Of a stretch of 64,000 nucleotides of DNA, positions 39,316-52,700 are shown one piece after another (positions within the stretch are counted from its first letter, which is position 1; each line of letters opens with the position of its first letter). Position numbers and translations under genes: made by a program. The notes beneath the pieces are model-generated. The model made no database searches and was not told the DNA's origin. It saw only the letters and a program-made list of their open reading frames with translations. Source of the DNA: Margaritifera margaritifera (lineage: Eukaryota > Mollusca > Bivalvia > Unionida > Margaritiferidae); NCBI GenBank assembly GCA_029931535.1, contig JAQPZY010001405.1:682001-746000 (forward strand), written 5' to 3'.

Positions 39316-39512
39316 CAGTGTTTCTCAAACTTTTTTGTCTTGCGGCGCACCAGAAAGATCTAAAAAAATTTCATGGCACGCCTGAAAAAATTTAACAATT
39401 TTTGTGGTGAAGAACTTATTTTTTTTACATATATATTTATATTTTAAATATTTTTCAAAACTCCCACGGCACACCTGCAAATCTCTCGCGGCACACAGTT
39501 TGAGAATCACTG
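39316..39512. mobile_element. hAT-type MITE, 197 bp, perfect 8-bp TSD
   Basis: Ends CAGTGTTTCTCAAACTTT and ...AGTTTGAGAATCACTG form the inverted repeat. TGTTAGAC flanks both sides (39308-39315 and 39513-39520). CAGTG ends with an 8-bp duplication are diagnostic of hAT elements. Confidence 0.9.
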
Positions 39513-40675
39513 TGTTAGACTATACTTACTCTGATTTCTTTTTCCTGATGGAATCAAAATCTGACCCAAGCAAGTGGATGTATTTTCAGGTTCTGTTGAC
39601 ATACATTTCAGTTGGTTGAAATGTGATGGGAGCCAAGGAATGCTAAAGTCAGTTAAAGGAGTGAGAGGTTTCTTTAACAAAACCATCTATCTCATCGCTT
39701 TTGTCAACATTAGTATATTTTTCTTTGTTTCGTTAAAGGAACATAATCCAACTTAAACAGACTTGTATGACTAAGTAGAACTATAGACCAACCTTTTTTT
39801 CTGACATGACTGGTGGTGGAAAACAACCAAATAAAGATATAATCCATGTTGGATGGCCCACACCATATTTGGAAAGAAAATGATTACATGAAATATTTTT
39901 ACTTGTATATGTACCCAAAAATTTATGACATCTGCCGAAACCTGAAGATTCAAAGTGACTTCATTGTTGCACAAGATACATTTTTAGGTGAAGCCATGCA
40001 GTTTTAGGTGACTTTTTCATCCACTTCTTCTGGTAGTATTACCCCAAATATATCTTCATAAAACATAGGTATGGCTTCAGAATGAAACAATATCTAACAT
40101 CTTATAGAAGCCATTTACTCATAGAGTTTAAGTAAGGTGTTAAATATTGTTTCTTTTTGATGCCATATCTACGTCTTAGAGATACAGTTTTAACATTATC
40201 AATGCCAGTAGTCAGTTATCCCCAGTTAATAAAATTGTGATTGATATTTGAATTATCAAAGTATTTGCAATATCTAAAACTGCTACACACTTAAAAAGAA
40301 AAACTCCAATGAGGTCCCTGAGAGAGGGGGTCAAGCATTAAATATATATAATGGACTTGGGAATTATGACCCAGGTCATGGTCTTGGGGGGGGGGGGGGG
40401 CGATTGTGGGGTGGTGGGGGTTATATAATAAAATGGATGGGGATTTACCATGACAAGCAGTAAATATAGCTGTAGTCAGAATTGATGAAGTTTTCATAGG
40501 GCTGCCTGTTCAATTCCTGAAATTTACTGATTTAAACTAGATTTTATCAGAGGAGTATTTGACATGAGCAGGAATTGTGGGAATGTTGCAACCTCAGATT
40601 TTAGCATCACTTTTTGTCAATATGCTGTTATGTGCTCAAGTTTTTCATAGTACTTCTTCATTGCTTTCATTACAG

Positions 40676-40751
40676 CTTCCAACTCACATGATCTTGAAAA
40701 TGAAGTTGGTTTCCATAGCAACCATTCTTGCTGGTCTGTTCAGCCATACAG
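40676..40751 (+). CDS. HYOU1: HYOU1 exon with start codon and signal peptide
   Basis: Preceded by a splice acceptor (cattacag), so a 5'-UTR intron lies upstream. ATG is at 40688. The product begins [17 protein letters not shown], a typical signal peptide. The exon ends after the first base of a codon, followed by GTAAAT. Confidence 0.85.
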
Positions 40752-43700
40752 GTAAATTTATGTTTTATATAAAATGTATTGATTTGGAATGTTTCCTTAG
40801 CAATTTTGTGTCCATAAATTATGTCGTTTCAGTTTATATGAAGCTGAAGCTGTAGACTTTTAACTGCAGTCCCTCCGCATATTTTTGTTAATCTTTATCA
40901 TTACATAAACTTACTGTCATTCTTTTGTGATAATTCTATTCTTGATGGCAAGTCCATCCCCCAATTTATGAAAAATATTACGGATTTATATATGAAAGCT
41001 TTTTGGATGATCCCCCACATCCCCCCACACTATTTTATAAAATTGTCAAAGACCTACCACCTGGACTTACTACTAAAGTCAAAATGGTGTGAACAATCAA
41101 TGCCTGGTGCAATCATAATATTGAAGTGCATGCAGACAATTGACATCCATTCACCAGGTTTTCAAACACTCTGGTTGAAACAGAACAACAGCCCAACACT
41201 GAGAGAAAACTCTAAATGGACATCAGTTTGCCTGCCTGCACTACCAGATTTTTACAGCATTTTAAGTTGATTGTTTGCACCATTTCAACTTTGGTTATAT
41301 CATGGAAAAAATATTGGTGTTGTCACAAATTCATCTTGATAGCTGGCATCACAACCCTATCATCATTGAAGTCAAGCATAGTCTATATCAAGATTCATTC
41401 ATTTTGATTTTGCTAATCCTACCTCCATTTATCAAATACAGATTTTTATATGAACAGAAGAGCATCCAGAAAATACATATATTTGTAACTGGAACCTACA
41501 TATCTTTATACAGTTCACCCTCGTTATAATTTAGGATATAATGCGTTACTGGTATGGACCAGATAGCCAAAATTAAACCAATGTATTTGAATTAGTCTAT
41601 CAGAGGTATGACAGTTTAGATGGAAAGCAACAACTTGAAGCTTATCATTATATGTGTTATATCTAAAACATTATTTTTTGCCATATTTCAATGATTCCCA
41701 CTATTCTGCGGTTCAGCAGATAATGCTATTCTCTCTATACAGTGGTTCAGTACATAATGCGGTCAGCATGTGTAGTAAAAATATACAATTATGGATCCCA
41801 ACAACTGCATTAAGTGTTGCACATAGGATCCGAAGGGCAGGGGACACTGTTTCCCTCCCTTCAAATCTGGTGGACACCATTTTAGAGGGATAAAAGAAAA
41901 TAATAGTACATAATGTACTAATAGAGCTATAAAAATGAAATAATCTTGTTTGCTTCAACAGATTTGCCACCTTAACTTTGTGATCTGCACTGTACTATAA
42001 TCATATTTTCCTCGAATACTTGCATTATTGCAATAAAAGTTTTATCATGTGCTCAAGTAACTCCTGAAAACATTATCTTGTTAACCTGAAATGAGCTGCA
42101 CCATGGAATTTTTCCGTTCTGGATCGTGTTCTCTCATTTTACTTTAGTGTACCCTCATTATCTACTAGCATTTATTATAATAAATACCAATGTTTTCCGA
42201 ATTACTTTTCTTTTCAAACAAGCAAATAATTAATTAAATGACAAATTGTGTATTCTGCATAAATGTAGTCTCTTTTGTCAACCACAAAATAAATTAAATC
42301 CTCCTCACCTTCAGGGTGACTTTAACCTCAAAAATATGTTACACTAACGGCCGTCAAACACTTTACATTGCAGCTCGACCGACTATCACAAACTTTAAAT
42401 GTGTTTATTGCCTGATACATTGTTTTGAAATAGATAGTCATTGTCATCTTACAGTTTTATCACCTTTTGCGACTTTGGACATTTCTTGCGCCAGCAGAGA
42501 CTTGGGTGGACATCCACCCATGAAAAGTTGTAGGCGTATTTTATATATTTTTTTCAGACAAAAAAGCAAGCTATGGAGGGCGCACAAGGCATGATGAGCC
42601 TGTGCTCTATGTGCAGCACTTGAGTTTTAATAAAGGAGATCATTATTTTGTACATCTTTTGTTCTTTCAGTTGCAAGGCTTGCTGTTATGTCTGTTGACT
42701 TGGGAAGTGAATACATGAAAGTAGCTATAGTAAAGGTAAATCATGCTAAACTTATATATTATCAGTAACTAGTTTATTTGCATCTAATTTATCTTTCTGT
42801 CAGATGTGTTGTCAGATTTATAATTTACAGTGTTTAAAGTGTCAAAAGGCTTTTAAAGCTTGATTTGCTATCAAGTTTGATGATATACAGGAATATGAGC
42901 AAGAAGAAAGTTTTTCCATGACATCACCCAAAAACATATACAGTCAAACCTGTCACTAGCGGTCACTCATGGGAAAAGGCAAAACTGGCTATTGCACACA
43001 GGTGACCGCTGTACACAGGTTCATCTTTTAAAATTGGTTTTTGAACAAATACCATGCACCAAATATCATTATTGTTATTATTATTATTATTAAGTTATCA
43101 AGATTGTTTTATGTGCACTGTACAACAAAGTCATAATTATGGGTATATGTTGTTCTCTCCCAAATTTATGTTCCACACAAGATTACTGTATCCTGCTCAC
43201 TTTAATCCTTCCTATAAATGAAATCATCACCAACATAAAATATACACCAATCTTAGTTTGTTCACGCTTTAAAAACAATATCTGGATTAGTCAGTTGTTC
43301 AACTTGCCAAGATCAAAAGACACTCTGCTTATGTGAGAAGCTTGTGATGAACAGACAATGAAAAGAAGCTGTATATGGCTATTTGTTCTGACCATGAACC
43401 AAAACTTCACCTACCTTTACAGACATGTTTTGAATATTGAATGACCCCTGATCCGAATGAAAAGGGATGTAACCAGAGATAATGCCAAGCTGCAGGATCG
43501 CAGGTTTCTCGCAAAAATGATCGAGAGTCACATAACTTTTAAAACCCAATGGAGGGAAGATCGCACAAGTTACCTGATTTTTAATTTTTTTTATTTTTTT
43601 TTATTAGGTTGATCTGATCACCTTTTTTGCCTTTTCTCCATGATTTAAATTAATCTTATATCTATGGAGATTATTGTTTGAATACAAGCACCTTTATGAC

Positions 43701-46700
43701 GGAGATCTGTTGGAGTATTGCAGAAACTATGGAGGTATTCCAATTGAATTGTTTCCTGGAGAGGTCTTGTAAATTGAACCATCGATCAGTCATTTCCTAA
43801 ATGTCTAAAGCACAGCAGCAGTGTATCATGTTGAAACAAAAGAAAACTGATTTCTTTAGGAAAGTCAGCAAGACAAAAAAAATCATCTGTTAAGGATGAA
43901 ACGAGGAATGATAAAATATCTGATGGTTTGCTGCTGTCTGAACATAGCGCAGAAATTGGTGATACAGAAATAACCGGGATGAGGTTGTTTTTATGCCTAT
44001 GGTTTTGACCTTGCAGAAAATCTGATACATCAATAGAAATATTCAAGGAATAAGACGCATGAATTGTGGAAAATTGTGTTTTGGATATATATCCTCAAAA
44101 CCAGTTCCCGAATTCAGACCGGCCATAATTGCAGCGATTCTGCTTTTATAAAAGCTGATTGTGAAAGAGATTCAGTTCTTGAAGCAAAATTTACACTCTC
44201 CAAGGAATAGCCCAACTACCGACCCTTGAACACTCACTGTAATAAGAAAATGTCAGAATATCTGAGAGGAAAACAAAACAAAATCATATATATATATGAC
44301 GGATTTTTTTCTAAGATATTCTGACATTTTCTTACAACTGTGATAGAGTTTCAAAGGCCTGTTGGCTAACATCTAAAAATCTAAAACAGTAAATAAACTG
44401 ATGACTATACAGATGTGTGTGTTTGTGTGGTCCAATAAATGATTTTCAGTTTGCAAGAGCTTTCTTGAAGGGGAGTGATAAGAAACAAAGAAGAATATTT
44501 ACCAGCTGAGCAACAGTTAGTATGCAGATACCATATACATTTATTGTCAAAGATGTGATACAAAATCTAACACCTAATAATATTGTTGTCACCCATCAGC
44601 TACTATTGGCATAGTTTACCCCCCCCCCACACACACACACACACACACTCTGGAGATTGGTGTGGGGGACATCTCCCTCTTAAGAAAATTTCTGGCAGCA
44701 TCAGTGTGTAACTTGTATCTCTTCCCAAAGACAAATTTTTTTCTTCCAGGATAGCTTTAATTCACAGGCAAATAAATGATATCTAACTACACCTGTCATA
44801 CTGGCACAAAAGGTGACTTCCATTTCTGCTGTGATAGCACAATTACTTTTTGCCACCATCCAGCAAATGAATTGCTTTGACCCACTCCCCTAATGATAAA
44901 AAGCGCCTCACTTTCAAATTTTACTGGAGTACGGTGAGTATAAGCGAGATCAGAAATGTTTGCAAATCGATTCACATGATATTCCTCTATCTAAACAATA
45001 CCTTCCTCATGAAGCAAAAGACTGAGCAGTCACTGCTGTAGATACATGCCAGTGACCACTTAAGGCAGGTAGAAACCGTTGTTTGGTTACGAAACACCTG
45101 GACGCTGACCGTGGAAGGCAGGTGACCATTAGATACAGGACATTTATATAGGAAATTTGCTGTGAGGAAATTAGACTGGCCATTTGTGAACAGGTGACCT
45201 CTGAGTAAAGGTGACTGTTAGGACAGGTTTGACTGTATATATGTTTATTTTGAGGGTGGGATTGTGGTGGTGGTGGTTGTGCAATTTGAAAGAAGACATC
45301 AATATAGTATTGGGAAATTTATACCCGATTTTTAGCTCACCAAGCCATAAGGCCAAGTGAACTTATGGTATGGCCCTGCATACATCAAGTGTTGTTTATC
45401 CATCAACAATTGCTATTTAACAAATTATTGATCTGATTTCAGTCAAACTTGGAATATTGGCTTATATAATCAAAATCTCGGATGGATTCGATAATGAGTG
45501 AGATCCATGCATAGTAATGAGGTGATCTTGCATCTGATTTACTGAGCTTGTTACCACTCTTGAAGACATATTTTTTATTTGATTTTGATCAACCAACTTC
45601 AAGTATTGGCTTTATGTGGTCAAGATTTTGCACGAGTTTGATAGTGCACAGGATCCATGCATATTAAATGGAGTGATCTTGCATGTAATTGGCTGAGCTT
45701 GTTACCAATCTAGAGATTGTAATTCTGGTTAAATTTAATAAAACTTGGTCAGGAGGCTTAAAGCATTAAGATCTTAATTGATTACAGTAATGAGCAAGAT
45801 CCATGCATATTGACGAGGTGATGTATCATCTGATTGGCTGAGTTTGTCAACACTTTTGTGACAAGTTCTGATCATATTTTTTATCATACTTCCTAAAAAG
45901 GATTATATCATCAACGTATATAATGTTTTTTATTACGAACAAAACCTATGTATGTTAATGAGGTGATCTTGCAAATGATTGGCTGAACATCTTAAGACTT
46001 GATAGTTTTAATCAGACTTTGTAAATAGGCTAATATCATCAAGATATTGCATGATTTTTATAATGAGTGAGATCTATGTACATTTATTGGGTGATCTTGC
46101 ATCAGATATATATATTTTTTTACACTCATCAGAGACTGTATATGTGATAGGATTTTGAGCAAACATGGTAAGTAGGCCAATGTCATCAAGATCTTGGTTG
46201 AATCTGATTATGAGTGAAATTCATGCATATTAATGACTTGATCTTGCGTCTGATTGGCTGAGCTTGTCAATAATTTAGCAACTATATTTCTGATTAAATT
46301 TTGATCAAACTTCTTAAATTGTCTTCTACTATCAAGATGTTGAATGACTTTGATTATGAGCAAGATTGCACATATTAATGCGATGATCTTGTATCTGATT
46401 GGCTGAGCTTGTTACCACTCTTGAGGCCAAATTCTGATTGCTCCACCTTAAGCTTATATGATCATTGTTGTAGACATGTTCTATAATAAGTGACAGCAGC
46501 TTATATTAATGAGATACCTTGCATCGGATTGACTGAGCTTGTTACCTCTCTAGATTTTGAGACTATATTCCTCATGCAATTTCAGTAGAACTTGGTAAAT
46601 GTGTTTTTATCATCTTGGATGTCTTTAGTTTTGAGCAAAAGACTGCACATTAATTATGCCTTTATCTTTAGAAAGAATTGTTATCAGGATATAGTAAAAT

Positions 46701-49700
46701 AGGTAAAATCAACATGCTATAAAGTTTGGGTGATGGTTTACTTATGATCTGTTCTTACAGTGCTACATAAGCCTGCTTAGTGAATTGGTCAGCTGTTAAG
46801 TTATGTAAGTTAGGTGAGTGATATCAGACCCACTTTTGCTTTTTGTTTAATGGAATGGCAGTAATTTACAAAGACACAAACTTAATGTTTGCTGTTCATC
46901 CAATAAAAATGTATAAATTACATTTCAGCCTGGGGTGCCTATGGAAATTGTCCTGGATGAGTAAGTTGTTTTTTATTTTTGTTACACCTTCATCAGTAAA
47001 TGATGAGACATTGGCGTCACTTTTCTGGCATTGATGCAGAAACAGTTTCATCATCTGTGTTATGATCATGTGTTAAAAGTTTTCTGTCATGTGCAGAGTG
47101 GGCAGATAACTTGGCACGGTTGAGGGCCTGTGTTCCACAGAATCATTGTGTAACTTCCAAGCAAATACACAAATAGGTGGTAAATCAAGGCCTTAGATTC
47201 TCTGTCTGTATTTTGCTGTTGATTTCTGATTCAGCTTATCAAGCATTTTTTGTTTCCTAATAAAAACTTTATAAATAAAAAAAAAATGGAGGCACCCGTA
47301 CTAACATAAATAGAAATTTACTTTTTCAATTGCAGTGTACTTTCCATATTTATTCGCAAGATGTCCATGTGAAGTTGAAAGATCACAATAATATAGCAAA
47401 TGTTCATAATAATTTGAAATTTAAAGATTTGGTGGTTTTACCTTCCAGTGTACCATATTTTCTCAGATCAAATCAGTCAGCAGAGTCTGTTCTAGGACAC
47501 ATGATTGTGGGATTCGTGTTCATTTCTAAAATAAATTGCACTGAAAAATCAACTAAATGCATGAAATTCACACATTATATTTTCAAGCCCTACCTTTATT
47601 TCTTCATTAAGACTCTCCTGTATTCAGACAATTTCCCCCTTTTTTTCAAATGGATAGGTCATTTGCACATTTAAATTTTAGTTCAAGAATAGACCGCAAG
47701 TCAGAGACCTTGTGCTGTTATTCCTATGTAATAGATTGAATTGATGTGGCAGCCTTATGTTATATTAGCGAATTAATTTGTGATCAGAACTGATATACAG
47801 GGTTTTCTTTTGACCTTAAAAGAAGAGTCCCTGACTCTAAGAAATGTGTAAAAATTATTCAAGTTGTTTAATGATTTTATTTAAAATGAGCATAAATTTA
47901 AGAATAGATTTTATTGATCACATGACAAAAAGTATTTTAATTTATTAAATACCACCACAAGATTGTGTAGTAAAATAACTTTGAAATGTAAGTGTTGGCC
48001 TCAGATATTACACTTTTGTTATATATGACATCACAATGTAATTGTAGTACCATCAGGTAATGTTACATCTGTGTCATAGCACTTGTAATATCACTGACAT
48101 TGTGTGATAAAAGATAGTATAATATGGTCATCATTGCTAAATTTTCAAGGCTATTATTTTCTACAACAAAATTATTGTGTGTTTTCTATGAAAATGTAAT
48201 CAATAGTTTTGTTGTTCAGAGCAAGAGCTTAAGTATGCCTTTTTATCTTCTATTATTCTCTTACAGTGATTCTTCCAGAAAAACTTCATCAGTTATAGTA
48301 ATAAGGGATGGAGAACGTTTCTATGGAAATGCAGCAGAAAATTTAGTAAGTCTTTTGAGAACTGTTAGGGTTATAGCAAAGCTTTTTTACTTTATACATC
48401 TTCAGAAATGTTATCATAAAATACCAGAAAATAAAAGCATTTTGTGCTTCTTCCCCCCCCCCCCCCCCATCTCTGCTTTTACAATAGTGACAGTTAATAT
48501 CACTTTTCATTTGGGTTTTTCAACTCTAATTTTGTTCACTACCTCGAATGGTAGTTTTGAAAATACTTACAAAGTATATATCTCCAGCTCACAACTTGAA
48601 TTTAATGCTTACATACTCACAAAATGTGAGTTAATTGTGAAAAATGCTGAGATTTCAAGCTCTTGCAACTTTCTGTGAGGGTTTTAGAGTGATAGATCAT
48701 ACAGCAAATCATTAGTAAAACTCCTTATTGTCTGTACAAATTCAGCAAAATGCACATGCATAATTCCAGAACGTAAAATGAAGCTTGCTTTGTAATGGTT
48801 GATAAATCATCCCTCAAAACCTGTATTGGTGTGGAGGTTGATTTATTGGACTAGCTTTGTCATTGATCCCTTTACTGTGAAATAAGCTGTTAAGGTGAAG
48901 CATGATAATAAGAGACAGTGTACTAGGGAATAACCATTATGATTTAAGGGGATGCAAGATATCTCTTTTGCACACAACTATTTTTGTTCACAAATACGGA
49001 AATATTTCTCTGAAATTGTCTTCATTTGGTAACATCTGTTGCTATGTTTGCTCTGATGTCTTGTTTAACTAGTATTTTGAGTAGGACGGTCAATTGCAGA
49101 TATTTGTGTCACATATTATACCTACTATCCCCTAAAAACAAAATGGTTATTCATAATGTATTCTTGTTCAATCTGGTGAAGCTGAACCTTCAGGGTTCAA
49201 AATACCAACTGGGACAAGAGTGATCTTGATTAGTTCAGTGCTACATCATAATAACATTAATACACAATGCAGCATAAAAGAAAAATGTGTTGGAGAAAAA
49301 TTGACTGTACTAATTTTGGTGGTTCTTGTTACTAATTTTGGTGGTTCTTGTTACTAATTTTGGTGGTTCTTGTTACTAATTTTGGTGGTTCTTGTTACTA
49401 ATTTTGGTGGTTCTTGGGTAAAAAACTAAATTTGTAGCTATCAGTTCAAGCATAAGGAATCTTGAATTTATATTAATGTTAAATTATTCTAGTTCATTTT
49501 GATTTGGTTAAATCGTAGCAGAGGATTTTACTTTGTGTTTTGAGCCTTTAAAAAAAAAATGTACTAATCATCTTTGGCGTTGGAATCACATACCCTATTT
49601 TCGTGCCCATTAAAAATCAGACATCAGATACAGTCAAGAAAAAACAATTCAGTTGCACATGTAGTTTTTATTATTATAAATGATGATACAAAGCACTTAT

Positions 49701-52700
49701 TAAAACTTAGAAGTATCGTACTTCCTTCTTACTCCAAAACTCATGGCTTACAGTTTAGATTAATTCAAAGTAACTGGTTAAAAAAAAAAAAAATTGGCCC
49801 ATAGAAATATGACTTTGCAGGTGGAGCATACCACTTACCACCAGAAAAAGTAGGTCACAATGGCCTTCTTTCATGCTCCCCTGATTCTATTAAGCTCTTG
49901 CATTTAGCTATGTACATACTATCCTACCTAGAATCATGAAACTTGGTGAGGGGGTGCATCTTAATGAACACTACACCCTCATTGTAATAGTAAGTCTTTA
50001 TGGACAATATTTCATGCTTCGCTGACTTAAATTTTGTGTTTTAAGTTAATTTCTCATGCACTGTTCATGATTGAATCCTGAATCTTTATGATGTGCATCT
50101 CTGTTAGCTCCACATCCTTATAACTAAAGAAGCTTATTGTGATCTCTATTTCATCTTCTACTGGTTTGGGTTAAGATTTTACATATAGCTCATGACCACA
50201 CTAGTTTTGGCATGCTGTATGCATATTATCCTACCTAGAATCATGAAACTTGGCATGTGGATGCATCTTTATAAGTACTTCATGCTTCAGTGACTTTGTT
50301 GAAATTTTGTGTTTAAAGTTCATTTATTGGGTGCTGTTCATGTTAGAATCATGAAACTTGATAATTGGATGCATCTCTGTTAGAACTATACCTTTACAAC
50401 CAAAGAATGTCTCTAACTTTCTTTTTTTGGTTTTTTGTTTTACCAACAGATGTTAAGTATTTGCATTTAGTTCATGACCACAATGATTTTGACATACTAT
50501 ATACATGTACATCCTAGACTACACAAAAGGCCCTTTCTGACCAGTGCATTTGGAAGTAGGAATAAATATGTTTATGCAGTGGTACACTTTCTATATTAAT
50601 GACTGTGCTTTATATATTGTGATAGGTTACTCTCAACATTTTAACTGTATTGTACATGGGAATTAGTAAGTATTACATGAGCGAACTGCATGCATTTCAT
50701 GTGAGGCCTCAGCTGTACTGGCTAATCAAGGTAATTACTGATGCATGTTGTACGCATAATAGTGGTCATACAGGCTGTGACTCAAAAAGTTATTCAAAGC
50801 CTGTGACATCCACCCAGTAAAATCTAGCTTCGAGGTGTGGATAATGATAATGCTTCTGAAGCTGAGTTTACGAACATTGATTTGAAGAGAAAAAAAAACA
50901 ATTAATCTCTGGCTATTAATAACTCATTGTGGTATCTTTGCTTTAATATCATAAAAAGGAAGGTTCTTTTTGTCTAGCCTACTTTAATAGGAAAGCAAGA
51001 TAGCCATTTTCTTGCCGGTATCGTCGATGTTGGCAGTTAAGAATTTGGTTACAGTTTTTTTTTAATTTAGATTTATTTCCTAAACCCCTTGATATATCCC
51101 CATCATACTTGATATAATATGAAGCAAAGAGAAATCATTCTGTGACATGCTGAATTGCCTCAATTGCTTACATTACCTAAACCACATGATTTTGTTCATA
51201 CATGGCATGAATCATTATGAAACTAAGACAATTAATTCTGCAACATGCTCACTTGCCCCTTTGACCTTGTGGTCAAGATCACAGTCATAGAAAATTTGCA
51301 TTTTGATTTGGTTGGCATTTTTTCATTTGCTTATATTTTGTAAACCCCTTGATGGTTTTTGTTCATACTTGGGATGAAACATGAAACTAAAACAATTCAT
51401 TATGTGACGTGATTGCTCAGTCTTTTGACATTGAAGTCAAGGTCACATGTTTTACAGCAGTGATTGAATCATGGGCTTGACATGCCAGCCCTGGTCTTGT
51501 TGTTTTGTGCCTTTTTTGTCCTATCACTTGGGTCAGCATTGTATAGGTCGAGATCACTTTAGTCGGAATCTATTTCCTGCATGATAATGCTTACAATAGC
51601 TGCTGGAGACTTGTAATAGCTTTAGAGGTGAGCTATGCAATCATTGATTACATTCTTTTTTAAAAAGTGTCTGGGATACTGTGATAGAGTGGTCCCTCTC
51701 TTATAAGGCCACCGCTTCTGCAGCATGAAAGTGGCCTTATAATAGGAGTGGCCTTTCTAGAGGTGGATCACACAGATGTGAGTAATAACTACATAAAAAG
51801 TATGTGAGGTGCTAGGGGTGAAACGATACACCTGTGCTGCGTATCAATATGATTCACGATACACAGCCTACGATACGATATATTATCGATTTTCAGTTTA
51901 AAGAATAAGAAGGCAAACGACAAATAATTATTCATGACTGCTGAAGATTAAAGTAACTTATAATGGGTAGATATCGTTTTGTATCGATTCTTCACCTCTT
52001 GTATCGATATGGCAAAAGTATCGATATATCGATGAATCGTTTCACCCCTAAAAGGTGCAACTAATTTTTAAATGTTTAATATTTTCATTTAAAAATCACA
52101 GGAGTGTTATGGAATCATTGTGATAAAACTTGTATCAATGTTATTTTTAATAATTATGGATAAACAGCAGTCATAGTGCAAAACCACCTTTTCAATAAAA
52201 TCTGGCCACACATATCTGGTTGGAACTAGCTCTGTCTGTTGATTCTGTTTTCCCACTGCAGAACAATGTATATTGATGCTGTTTATTTGAATCTTTCTGA
52301 CATAAAATTTCTCAGTAGTGATCAAAGGACCCTTTTTTGATTAAGTCGAATTCATTTCACTTTTCATTCTAAAACTAGTATGTATGAGGACATTTTGCAC
52401 TTTTTGCAACAACTTCCTTCATTGGCAGTTTGTATTTTTATTACATGAGATGCTCAGTGTTTACAAAGGAAGTGAGCTTGTCACATGATCGACTGGTTTT
52501 TAGTGAGCTTGTCACATGATTGACTGGTTTTAGTCTGGTACACTTCCAAGTACATTTTGTAATCTGTTAGAAGTCAAGATGGCTAACACACCATTTTTTA
52601 TTTCTGATGAGGGGGTGTCACGCTGACTTAAGCTGAACAATTTTGTGCTTCTCAGTGGTTAGCTTTTGTCATCTTGATAATTATCAGTGGTAATAATAGC

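Noticed and set aside
45171..45356. Minus-strand 61-codon ORF
   Set aside because: It lies over a transposon end and a GT-rich repeat with no coding character.
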